A stretch of 44,474 nt of DNA from Setaria digitata (lineage: Eukaryota; Nematoda; Chromadorea; Rhabditida; Setariidae), in assembly GCA_003640385.1 (NCBI GenBank), contig RCAB01000496.1:1-44474 (forward strand), written 5' to 3'. Position numbers and translations under genes: made by a program. The notes under the pieces were generated by a model. That model did no database searches. It had not been told where the DNA came from and saw only the letters and a program-made list of their open reading frames with translations. This document shows positions 25,515 to 37,050 of the stretch, in pieces; the first letter of the stretch is position 1, and the number at the start of each line of letters is the position of its first letter.

Positions 25515-25596
25515 CACTTTTATCATCTTTTTTTCTAACGATATGATTCTTAGCTCTTTTATCATCCTTCTGCAATGATATGATTCGTAACTCTTA
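25515..25596. repeat. Diverged 40-bp tandem pair
   Basis: CTTTTATCATC, a pyrimidine-rich middle and GATATGATTC are followed immediately by a second, diverged copy of the same order of words (CTTTTATCATCCTTCTGC, GATATGATTCG). Confidence 0.6.
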
Positions 25597-26399
25597 ATAT
25601 TCTCCATTTTCTATTAGATAAGACAAATCTTCGTACCATTTATAAGTGATCGATCAAAACTTAAAAATAATTCTATTATCGATAATGATCACTGATATTT
25701 TCGATAATCATTCACACTTTGCTGAATGTCCAAGATGTTAGCAAGGAAATATCTGACATAGAAGTAGTACTACTGATAAAACTATATCTTCTATTGCTAC
25801 TGCAGAAAATTTTTTATGCGAAGGATTAAGTTTGCTTTAATTTGCATCCCAACAAGAGTTTTAATTTTAGTGCTAGTAGCTTGAAAATTTTTATCATAAA
25901 GGAAAAAATTTCTTTTATCACCAATCACTTTTCTTCTTCTTCTTCCTCCCTCAGAATGCAACATGCTCAAGAATCTACCCATTCTTTCTGTCTAGAAGAA
26001 AGCAATTGGAACTAAGAACTACATTCCAGTTCAACATCTAGCGTTTATTTGATGCTGAATCATTCAGTATAAAAGAAGAGGAAAAAAAAAAATGGAAGTC
26101 AAAGTTCATAGATGAGTTGAAGGAATGATACTGAGGATGAAAGAGAGATTGTGTGCTAGATAGAACTGAAAGATTGAAGCAATGAAGGATTTTTTAATTC
26201 TTATTAATAAATTTAACAAGGAAAAAGTTACACTAGTGATAGTGTAATTGAATCATAAAAAAGTAATAGTAATTTTATAAAATTTCATTTTCACTGAAGG
26301 AAAGCTAGGCTTTATTAGAGAGTTAGGCTAAATGTCAATGATAAGGTCAAATTTTAAAACTTTAGAACCTAAAATGAAGTACCTATTTCATATGTTTCA

Positions 26400-26419
26400 T
26401 TATATATATATATATATAT
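26400..26419. repeat. (TA)n microsatellite
   Basis: Twenty bases of uninterrupted alternating TA. Confidence 0.9.
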
Positions 26420-26868
26420 GAATGTATAAATATTGTCCTATAAATGAGTAAATGAGCACTGATGAGATTGTGACCTTCAGGAGTTCATAATAATCATCCC
26501 GAGATTTTCCATTTCTTCCCACATGCTCCACCCCGAAAATCATACAGGTTTTGCCACAGGTAGCATCATAAATCAGGTTCTCTAAAACATCCTTTCATTC
26601 GTTATTTCGTCGTTTTAATAAAAGATTTCGAAGAGAAAGTTTTTCTTTTTTAAATTTCATTTTAAACGTTTGTAGTATCGTTGGCAAAGATCATTCATTT
26701 TCACGCATCAAGCACATTTAGCAGGGAAGAAATTAATTTAACAAAAAAAAAAAAAGAATTTGAACTTTTCAGTGGAATAGTTTCGAAATTCCCAAATGAT
26801 TTTTTTTTTTTTCCTTCGTCCCTTTCTATTTCTTGCATGTCCTTTTCATCTGACACGTTTCCGATGGC

Positions 26869-26905
26869 GTAACCTCCGATAACCTGACCTGACCTAACCT
26901 GATCT
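26869..26905. repeat. AACCTGA / TGACCT array
   Basis: A short array of AACCT, CCTGA and TGACCT words. On the minus strand it reads AGGTTAGGTCAGGTCAGGTT, that is, two immediately adjacent AGGTCA hexamers flanked by AGGTTA. Confidence 0.6.
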
Positions 26906-28107
26906 GAGTTAATCTAATTCGACCCTTCCCATTCGGTCACTTTTTCTTTCAGGCAATCACTCATTTGTGACCTTTCAAAGAAAATCGCTGACGCATTCAA
27001 TTTTGCAATATTTTCAATTTAATTTTCATTTGAAAAAAAAAAGAAGAAAAAAAAATTGTTTTTTGTTTGATCAATTGCAACTCAATTGAAATTTATTTCA
27101 AAAAAAAAAAATTTCATCGATCATTAAAAAATCATTTTTATGTTTATGAAATTAACCACTACAAGTCTTTTGAAATATTGAAAAGATTTAATCATGCTCT
27201 TCTCGACCAGTATTTCTTTGAGCAATATACAGGTACAGGTAAATGCCAAGAATAAGAAAATTTTGTAGAGATGTTAATTTGATAAAATGAATTACTAATT
27301 AAGGAGTAGTTTTAAGTGCTCCAACTATCTGAATGTTTTTATAAATTATGAAACCGGGCTAATTTTATATAAGAAATTTTGCAGAAATTTTAAAATCTTT
27401 GCAAGTTATTATATCTCATGTATCTTAAAAAAAAATTAAGACCAAAATTTAAATCTTCAATCTATCTATTTACTTAGATCTGAGTTCTGTTAATGCAGAA
27501 GAGCTTTCTATTCAGATCAATCTTTGCTAAAATTTGGAGACTGTACTGCATCACGAGAATTAAAAGAAAATAAATGAAAATGCCTTTTGAGCTATCAATA
27601 AAAAGACTGATTTCTAAGCAACTATTTCAAACTAAGTACTAACAAATTAAGCTAGTCTCATTTGATGTGAATCATTTTAAGAGTTTTAACTTATCTATAC
27701 ATTATCATCCAAATAAAACTTTCATTTATTTTGAATTAAAAAAAAAAAAAAATGCTGGCTTATAAACGATGCATCTCATTTCTAAGTAGCTAATATTTCC
27801 AGAAAAAATTTTAGCAAATAATGAATACTTGTTTTTCGATTCCAAAACAATAAGCTTCCAATCATACAATCATTCAAAAACAAAAGGTGAAAAAAAAAAA
27901 CGATAAGAATAATATTATATGAAATTAGTGATAAAATGAATATATGATAAGATTATATATATATATATATATTTTTTTTTATAAAAATGTTGCATTTAAC
28001 AGTACTTATCAGTTTATCATTTTTAATTTGTATTATTACCATTTTATATTCATTCATTCTCTTAATTTTTTTGTTTTATATATTTTTGATAATTTTTTTA
28101 AGGTGCA

Positions 28108-29789
28108 ATGCTATTCATTCTAGTCACGGCAGGTTTCTGGCCTATCATTCAAGCAGCACTAACTGAATTTAACGGTTTTCACTGTATGATGCGCCATTCG
28201 ATGCGGATGAATCGTGCGGTACACGGAAAACCGCAAGAAACATTGCCACCGTTTGAATTTCATTTTACGGATTCGAAAGGTCATGAAACACGGTACTACG
28301 AACCAGGAAAAATTTACACTAGTATGTGTGTTATTTAATTGTTTGTTTAAATGATTTATTAATTATTTTCTTAGTTATTTGAATGTATATTGAATAAAAA
28401 AAAAAGTTAATGAATAAATTAAATGAAAATTTAATTAGAAAAAAAAAACAATATTTATTTTACGGATTCGAAAGGTCACAGAATACAGTATTATGAACCA
28501 GGAAAAAATTACACTAATGTGTGTGCTATTTAATTGTTTACTTTAATTGTTATTTGAATGATTTATCAATTATTTTGTTATTTATTCAAATATAAAAGTT
28601 TGAATTAAAATTTAGGAGCGAAAACAATTACGTCAATATATTATTTTAATTTTTTTTTTTTTTTTTTAAATAAACAGTTAGATACTGTTTAAATAAAATT
28701 TTATAACTTAGAATTGCTATTTTGAATTATTTAAATGATTAATCAGTTATTTTAATAAATACTCAAATATCACTTAAATAAATCTTTATAATTAAAAAAA
28801 AAAAAAAAGAAAAATAAAAGGAAAAGAAAGGAAATTACAGCAATGCATGAAATGATCGATTATTTCGATAACCATTTAAATCATAATCAAGGATTTTAAT
28901 AGTCATTTAAACTGTTCAAATAAGGATGAGAATTTAGTCTTCAAAAAAAAAAAAAAAAAAAAAAAAGACGAAAACGAAAACCAGTATTCATTTTTGTCGA
29001 TTAATTTTTAATAGCGATTTCAATCATTTAAGTGAAAATTTAAAAATTATACTAAAGTGCTATTTTCTTCTAATGGCCATTGAAGTGAAAATTTGAGTTG
29101 AAAAAAATGTGTACAATATATGTAGGCAAATATAGAACTTAATAACTATTTAAATTACTAAAATGAAAATTTAATTTAAAAAAAAAAAGAATTTATACTA
29201 ATATGTTTCATTGATCGATTATTTGAATAGCCATTTAAAAGATTCATATTTGTTCCTTTTTTTTTTTTTTTTAAAGATAAAAATTTCTATAAAATAAATC
29301 AAATATTTTTTGTTTTTTAATTTAAATGAAAAAAAGAATTTTTTTTTTGTTCCTTTTATTTAAATATTGCAGTTCGTCTGATTGGTTACATTCATTTTCG
29401 TGGCTTACTGTTGCAAGGACGATTGACCAATGAGAATGGCTACCTGATTGGCTCTTTAAAAGGTGGCCGTTTTATCGAAAATGATGATTGGGCAACGTTT
29501 GGAATACGAATGCAAGAGTGTGACTTACGTGGTTCACGTTGGCAAGATTCTGTAACGCATGCGGATGATTCGAAGAAATTCATTGTTCAAGTTGAATGGA
29601 CAACTGATAGAGATATTGGCGCCGTACAATTTATGTAAATTTAGCAAAAACTTTTTATAAAATAATTTAAAATTTTATTTTGATTAAATTCATATTTATT
29701 ATAATATATTGCAAATGATAATGTTGGCTACATTGCAAAATTAAATTTAAACAACAAAATATGACAATTATTTGTTAATAATAATAATG

Positions 29790-29847
<58 letters not shown>

Positions 29848-32800
29848 GTAATAAAATAGTTTTGTCTTGTTAAAATATAATTAGTATCAGTTTATTGTTT
29901 GGAAAAAAAGATATTTCTCAATTTTAAGATCACTTTTTGTTACACTTTTACATTAAAACCACTGAAATTATCACTGTGAAATTTTCAATTAGCCTGAATT
30001 TGATTAATATGATTTTTGAAAAATTACAAATTTCTAAAAAAAAAAAAAAAAAGATTAACAATGGATGAAGTGATATTATCATCAGGTTGACAATTGCCGA
30101 AGAGGATGAAATCTATTGGGAAAGATGGCGACCGGAAAGTGGTTTCATCATTCCTATCAGCTGGAAAGGAAAACATTTCAATCATATCACTGATGAGAAA
30201 GCATCAATAAAACTTACTGGTTTTTTTTTTTTGGTTTCAGCTTTTTGAATATAGAAAAAAAAAATGTTTTTTAAATATGAAATTATTTTATTTAATTATA
30301 AAAAATAATTTAAGTAATTCAAATAAGCAGTGTAGGACTGTAGGCTATTGGTATCATCTTGGCTTCTTTCTTTCGCCGATTCATCGGACAAAATATAACA
30401 TAGACAATTTAGCCTTACTTTTTTTTTTCTTTTTTTTTTCTTCCTGGCCAATTGATAATTTCTTTTTTCTATCACAATGCTTTGACTTGACTTTTTTAGC
30501 CAAGAAAGAAAAGATCGCTCAACCGTTAACTATGCAAGCTGCTGAAAATACGGAAAATGTTACAAATATCGGTCAAAAAGATGCAGTTACAAAGTATACA
30601 ATCTATGAAAAACATCTAATGCAACGGTAATTGTTGAAAAATGTTTAAAATTTTTACCAAACCGAGAATTTCCACCACAAAATATATTCGTTTTTATGCA
30701 ACAATTGCATGAATATTTACTTAAACAGTTCAATTTTTTCTTTCCTTCATAATTTGATTGCCGTAATTAGACCAAAATTGAATTTTTCGCTTTACTCTAA
30801 ATTATCAATCTGCTCATTGTTGTTCTTTATTATTTAACTAACATCATAATTTTTACAAACATATTAGAAATTTCAGAAGAATAGTTGTGATTAAAAAAAA
30901 AAAAAAATGTGAAAAATTATTTAATAAATTAGATAACTGATTGATAATTCATTTAGCATTTTGTCAGTAAATTTTTCAATTTCAACAAATTATTTCAGTT
31001 TATTCTCAAGTTAAAAAATTAACTAGTTGAAATTGCTTATGCTTTTAAGTGGTACTTCCGGAACATTACGTGATTTGGCGTATCGTCATGAAAATGATGT
31101 TGAGGAAGATGCAAATGAAAAGACGTGGTCAACCGTTTCACCACGTGAAGCATCATTCACTGATCCGTCATGGGAATCTGAAAGTACCACAATAATAACG
31201 GAACTACCAACCACTCATACAACTGAACAGTGGCAGCACTTACGAACCGGAAAAGTTGACGAAGGTGATCGTATCTATGATGGCCGCTTTCCGAAAATCT
31301 CTGTGGTAAATCTGAACAGTGCAACAACAAAAACAAAACTGATAACAACATCAGTGGTGCAAACAGGTAAAAAAAATCTTTCAATAATCCAATTACTTTT
31401 TGATCTGATATGTTGAGGTACTATGAATGATAAATTGAATTTTTATGCTTTACTGATAAGTTAATTAATTATATTTATAAAAATATATTTCACAATATCA
31501 GGATAAAGACTGATAATTTATTAAGGCATATACATTTGTAATCATTTTAGATAAATGCATCGAGAATTCATGTGAAAATGGTGGACGATGTCGTTTGAAT
31601 AATACTGCAAAACTAGGCTTTACTTGTTTCTGCAAAGAAGGATGGACTGGTCCTCTCTGCCAAAGTTGGAATTTTTACGCTCTTCTTGTCTCATTTATTT
31701 TTCGAGTCTTATTAGTGAAGAGAAGAAAAGAGAAATAATTAATTTAATTAATATTAAGAAAACAATTTTAATTGGACGATATAATAGCAGCAGAATAGAC
31801 TCGATTAATTATTTTGGCTAAAAAAGAAAAAAGGAATTAACTCTTATCTCCTACTGATATGATAACTTCTGACATGAAATGAATAATTATTAATCATTAA
31901 TGAAATTTCTTACCTTCATTAATTATTGCTTTAGTGAAAGATCACTGTGTTGGCCATGGTTGCATATCAGGTAAATGTGTTAACCTCAAGGATTCTTATC
32001 AGTGCTCATGCTGGAAGGATTATGCTGGAAAATTTTGTACACGTGCGTTTTTCATCTTGCTTAATAATTATTTATTTATTCTAATAAATAATTATTAATT
32101 CCAGTTTAAAATATGCATAATTGCTCAATTATACAGACAGTGAAGGAGTTAATCGTCAAAATTAATCAAACATTTAATTATTGGCCAAAAATTTTTCCTA
32201 GAAGGGTGAAAATTAAAATTTCATAAAATTTTTTGCTATTAATTTTTTGATTTTCTCACATAATTGCCTAGTTAGATAGATGAAATTTCATTTAAATTCA
32301 AAAAAAAAAAAAAATGCTTAAAATTATCCGAGCAAGTAAGCTGTGTAAAATTTTGAAAAGATTGATCCTAGCACTAGCCAGTTCTTTTTTTTTAACGTTA
32401 TATAAAATGCTTAAAATTATGAGCCAAACGTAATCTATAGCCTATTAAATGTCCCAGAAATCTTTTTTTAGTCTTTTACTGATATTGCCCATAAAGACTG
32501 AACCTTATCTAGCTTATGAAGTAACAAATTTTTCTAGATAAGTCGAAAAGTTTAGTTTCAAGTCAACTGTTTATGGTATGAGTAAAGTTCGAGCAATGCT
32601 AAAACTCTCGATTTGTGAATTCTCGAAGAAACCATAACAATTTGCCAGTCGCTGTTTCATTTCTTATAGCAAAATTTCTATTTTTTGAGATCTTTTTATG
32701 ATCAATCGATCGGTAGATTTCACTCGAATATCTCATTGAATAATTTATTGTTTTTTAAATTAATTGAAAAAAAAAATCCAACTTGCTCATTTTCCACTTT

Positions 32801-35800
32801 TCTTTTTCCCAATATTGAATTACAAATTGTACAAGTGCTTATTAATCTAATAATAGATTCATTACGTGTTCATAAGCAACTCCACAAGATCATAAATAAA
32901 ACGCAATCTTTGTATTAGTATAAAATTTGATTTTAAATTTTTTCAAAAAATTTTAATTGCTAATAAAATTATGATTTAAAAAAAAAAGGAAAGAAAGAAA
33001 GAAAGAGAGAAAGAAAGGAAAAAAAAAAAGGTCTGTGAGTAACAATTGCAGGAAAATGTGATCCAAATTTGTGCAAAAGAAATGGTACCTGTATGGAAAA
33101 AAGTAACGGTGAGCTAGGCTGTAAATGTCCATCTGGTGCTTCTGGCCGATACTGTGAACGTGGTAACTTTATTAATTAGAAAAAAATAGAAATTAATTAA
33201 TTTTAACTTCCAAACTATTTTCAACGTACCTAACTTGAATCAAAAATTTTATTAGAAATAATTTTGATCAATTTAGCAAAACCATTAAAGCTTCCTTTTC
33301 TTCTCCATTGAAAATGCAATACGTAAATTTATTTTAACAATTTAATAACAATAATATTTAATTTTAATTGTTCTTATATAATTCATTATTTCTTTTTTAA
33401 TTTAAAAAAAAAAAAAAAACAAAAGAATTTTTTTTTTTTATATTTCTGCAGAAATAAATGAATGCAACTTTCGACGTTGCAAAAATGGCGCAAAATGTAT
33501 TGATAAATGGAACGATTACACGTGTATTTGCCAACCAGGATGGATGGGAAAAAATTGTGATCGTTCGTTTTTAAAACAAAAGAAAAAATAGGCAAAAAAG
33601 AAAGAAAGAAATTTTATTCATCCTATCGTATCATATTCGATAAAGAAAGATAATTGATTAGATAGTATTTGCTAGCAAAGTTTTTCATTTTTTAATTAAA
33701 TTATTCAAATTTGAATTTTGTTCTTTCTTTCTCTCTCTCTCTCCCTCTCTAGTCCTTTTTTTCTTGGCACATCAATTAATTAAGGACCCTGTCAAGATAT
33801 TTACGGTAGCTGTAAGCAATGGAAAAAGCACGGTCAATGTGAGCAAATGCGCGTTCATACACGATTTTTTGACGTCAATTGCGCTGCATCTTGTGGACAA
33901 TGCATATACTTAAATGAAACTGGTTAGCGTTAAAAAGTTGCAAAAAAATAACTTGTTTTTTTTCAAATTAATAATTGCATAATTAAATAGCCTAACAATT
34001 ATTTTAGCATTATTTTGAGAAGAAAAAGATTATGCTGCTAAATTTAGTAGAAAAAAAAAATGAAAAAAGCAATAGATGCTGAAAATTTTTGCAAAAGAAC
34101 ACAATATCAATTAAACAGAAGAAGTGATGCGACAATTTATTCAATTCTTATTTCATTAAATTCACAAAATTTTCCCAAATGTTCATATAGCGAATTCAAT
34201 TTTTAGTAACAACAAAAAAACCACTTGCATCAATTTTACTTCCATTAGCTTGGATGATTGGTATATGGAAAGCTGAAGTAAATGGTAAGTTAATGAGAGA
34301 AGAGATTTCAATAAAAATCGAAACAATTACAAAAATTCTTAACTAGTTCAGTTGATTTCAATTAGCTATAATTTTGGTGCTATTTATTGCTTAATGCAAT
34401 TAACTTGTAAAAAAAAAAAAAAATGTATGAGAAAATTATTTGGAAAAAATTAAATTAAATTATTTTTGTCTTATTTAGGTACACGTTCACGTACTGTAGA
34501 TTATGTGACAGATTTTGACAGCATATCTTACACGGAAATTCTTGCAATTACAGTTGCTGATGTATTAATGTTTGGCAAACCTAGCATCAATTTCACGTAT
34601 GTTAAAATAACAGTAATTATTGACGTTGAAATATATCAGCTCACGTAATGGTAAATGTAAGACCAATTTCACGTATGTTAAAATACGAATAATTATTCAC
34701 ATTGAGATATATCAGCTTATATACTGATAAGTGCATTATCAATTTTACTTATGTTACAGTAAGAATAATTAATTAGCCTTAAAAAAAAAAAAAATCTCAT
34801 GAAGAAACTTATTTGATGATTTGATTATATAACATAGGTTTCGCAGATCTTATAACCTAGATTCATATCTAAAAATTTTCAGATTTTATAGCTCAGAGTT
34901 CATTTGATTCGCAGTTTGATGAAATCTTTAATTGATAATTGATTGTTCCTTCAGTGTTATCATTTTCGTTAGTCTGTGTGTAAAAAATTAATCAATTGCT
35001 CATATCATTAATCACTATCAAAATAATCACTCACTACTTCATTCAGTTACAATAGAGAAGTTAATGGAGTGAATTTCTTGAATAATAATTATTTTCAGCT
35101 ATTTTTAACTTTTACTGGTCGTTAAAAATGTTCAGATCGATAGCAATAAACAAGAATGATACAACTGATCAACATATACATTACGGTTTCCTTACAGTTA
35201 CACCGAATCCGGAAGGCAAACCACTGGTGGCACTTCTTACCTCAAGTAATCTCGGTATGGCAGCAATCACTAACATTTCTTGCTTCATATTAGTTACTGA
35301 TATGATAACATTTAGTTCTGTAATAATTTTCATTGATTATCTCATCCTGCATCCCTTCTTTTGACTAATTTAATTTTAATTAAAATTATAATAGTTAAAA
35401 TTTTCACGTTAGGAAGTTACACAAATTCGTGTCAAGTTCACGTATGTGAACAGCTACGTTGATCTTTTTTATACGCAAAATGTTTAATTAGCTTCAGGTC
35501 AAATAATGATTGAAGAAGGTGAAGTAAACGGAAATAGTATTCAGTTCACGCCAATGTATCGTTTTGCCTTCTCCGCATCAGCCAACAAATTACCATTGGA
35601 GGTTATAATTTTAATTATAAGTAAAAATTTCGAAAAAAATAAACAATTTTAAAATGCTAAATTATGCTCTAATTAGTTTAATAAACGAAAAGTTTTGCAA
35701 AAAGAAAATAATTTCATTTATTTAAAAATTAGATAAAATGTAATTAACTTTCCAACACGAGCTACACATTAATTTTATTAATCAATTAATTAATTTTCTG

Positions 35801-37050
35801 ATGAAAACCGAAAAAAAAAACAAAAATTATTTTAAAAAATGAAAAAAAAAAAATTGATTGGATGAATTTTTCTTCAGTTACATCGAACATTTTCGAGAAA
35901 TGATAAAAGGTTGGTGCAAAGTTTAACAAAAAAAGATTTGGATGGAAGAAATCGCAGCATTAATAAGAGATATGATAAAATTATCGATATAAAATACCTG
36001 TGATAATAATTTATTATGATCTCTTATTTTTTCCTTTCTTTTTTTTTCATAATTCAGGATTTATTTATTCCAAGTAAAATTTTTATTCTTATTGGTATTT
36101 TTTTTTTTTTTATAATTTATAATTATCAGTCGAGCATCTTCCTACATTTGCATAATAATAATCACCTTTACTTGTTATACTACCATGATTCTTATTGCTT
36201 AGTTCGAAAGACTGATAATTTTTTTTTTTTTTTGTTTGCATTTAATAAATGTGTAATTTTAGGTTTGTAATCATTACTCATGCTTTAATATTATCAGCCT
36301 CCTGCAATATTATTAATCAAATTAATTTATTGTATTTATTGTTGTAAATTTTTAATTTATTAACAAATTTCACTTTTTAAATATGCTAATAGCTATCTGT
36401 ACACATATTTATAAATAGAAAATTCGGTTAAAATAGATCATTTAAATTATTAAAAACTTTAAGATTACTTTTCTTACTAAGTTAATCCATATAAGTGTTT
36501 CGAAAATTTTCATTCTGCAAAGTTATTTCATTGATGAATTGAAATTTTAAGGAAATTACTTTTCAAATTCTATGAAAAATTATTTGTGATATTAGTTTTA
36601 AATATATCATTCCAAAAATCGTTTATATATATATATATAAACGATTTTTGAAATTATATATNATTAAATTTATCATATCCATCATTGTCCATTGTAATTA
36701 GCCAATTTTGCTAAGCCTAATTAGCAAAAATAATTATATGTAAAATATAATCACTATGCTAAATGCGTTACTGTGTCATTGCTCTACTTTTTTTTTTTTT
36801 TGCTTTTATTTTTCTAATTCTCAAATGACTAATTAACTATGCGCCCATTTTTGGCAGAGTAAATAAACTTAACGATATTTTACCAGCACTATTATTGTTA
36901 TAAAAGATATTCGATGATTCCATCTTGAACCTGTTTCTTTCTTTCAATCACATAGAATTTAAATTTTGTTCCTGTTGCTATTTTTAGAGACTGTACGAAA
37001 ATATCGTGATGGCTTATCAATTAACACAGATAAAAGTGCATCTGAAATGA
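28108..37050 (+). CDS. Secreted mosaic protein: Reeler, four EGF, ShK and nitrobindin/THAP4-type domain
   Basis: Exons 28108-28321, 29373-29634, 30086-30219, 30500-30626, 31050-31366, 31551-31664, 31935-32042, 33052-33159, 33452-33562, 33785-33922, 34207-34284, 34479-34596, 35136-35254, 35498-35601, 35878-35909, 36990-37050; 714 aa, all phases consistent. Signal peptide (about 1-17), then a Reeler domain (about 23-170: YYEPGKIYTIRLIG, FRGLLLQGR, VTHADDSKKF, VQVEWTT). A Thr/Ser-rich linker (about 205-351) leads to four one-exon EGF modules (352-389, 390-425, 426-461, 462-498), each with six Cys. A ShK module (Cys 501, 508, 517, 531, 535, 538) follows. The end (about 556-714) matches the nitrobindin/THAP4 beta-barrel: PLAWMIGIW, IEEGEVNG, and MA-x8-HL with His712 where the family has its haem-ligand His. 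Two acceptors (31049, 33784) are AAG rather than YAG. Function is unknown; an extracellular adhesive or haem/NO-related role is inference. Confidence 0.88.
28262..28544 (+). repeat. Decayed copy of the end of Reeler exon 1, including its splice donor
   Basis: The last roughly 60 coding bases of exon 1 plus its donor and early intron (28262-28345) recur about 195 bp downstream (28458-28544). The copy still reads TDSKGH, YYEPGK and NYTN, but the donor GTATGT has become GTGTGT and no matching acceptor precedes it. Weaker matches to the early-intron part (TTTAAATGATTTAT words) recur near 28.72 and 29.22 kb. Confidence 0.85.
29779..29849. repeat. (AAT)n microsatellite
   Basis: About 70 bp of nearly perfect TAA/AAT trinucleotide repeat inside the second intron of the Reeler-EGF-ShK gene. 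Confidence 0.95.
34588..34778 (+). repeat. 76-bp tandem repeat spanning a coding end and its splice donor
   Basis: Two and a half copies begin at 34588, 34664 and 34740, exactly 76 bp apart. The first contains the last codons of the twelfth exon (SINFT) and its donor GTATGT; the second repeats CAATTTCACGTATGTTAAAATA perfectly across the donor; the third is diverged, with CTTATG in place of the CGTATG that spans the donor. So two intact donors lie in tandem; use of the second would add 76 coding-strand bases and shift the frame. Confidence 0.9.
35878..36003 (+). other. Alternative 3' end of the Reeler-EGF-ShK gene by intron retention
   Basis: If the donor GTTGGT at 35910 is not used, exon 15 stays open to TGA 36001-36003. 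It adds VQSLTKKDLDGRNRSINKRY and a short end in place of the spliced ending LYENIVMAYQLTQIKVHLK. The read-through product would be 725 aa and lacks the MA-x8-HL histidine. Its C-terminus can also be loosely aligned with the family, so both forms may exist; the spliced form fits better. Confidence 0.45.
36613..36650. repeat. Perfect 38-bp palindrome
   Basis: CAAAAATCGTTTATATATA is followed directly by its reverse complement, with no loop. It lies in the last intron of the Reeler-EGF-ShK gene and 12 bp before the N at 36662, so cruciform-related sequencing trouble is plausible. Confidence 0.95.

Larger units (their letters stand above)
21696..28107. other. Long AT-rich intergenic region rich in simple repeats
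   Basis: About 6.4 kb with no firm gene. It contains a 46-bp duplication beside an N, a possible orphan membrane exon on the minus strand (23218-23430), an A-run with an N, a large CACTCTCGAGAGTG hairpin, GA and TC tracts, a 40-bp tandem pair and an AACCTGA array. A less AT-rich stretch at 24.72-24.86 kb and a TTTATAAAAGG box at about 25.42 kb could be promoter-like, but no exon nearby supports this. Confidence 0.55.

Noticed and set aside
25345..25577. Plus-strand frame containing SDASSSGYYQTGTTSENLSA next to a TATAAAAGG box
   Set aside because: Attractive local composition, but there is no start, acceptor or downstream exon that can be joined; kept only as a note in the intergenic entry.
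28108..36003. Splitting the Reeler and EGF/ShK/nitrobindin parts into separate genes
   Set aside because: Reading phase is continuous across every junction and only one signal peptide is present, at the N-terminus.
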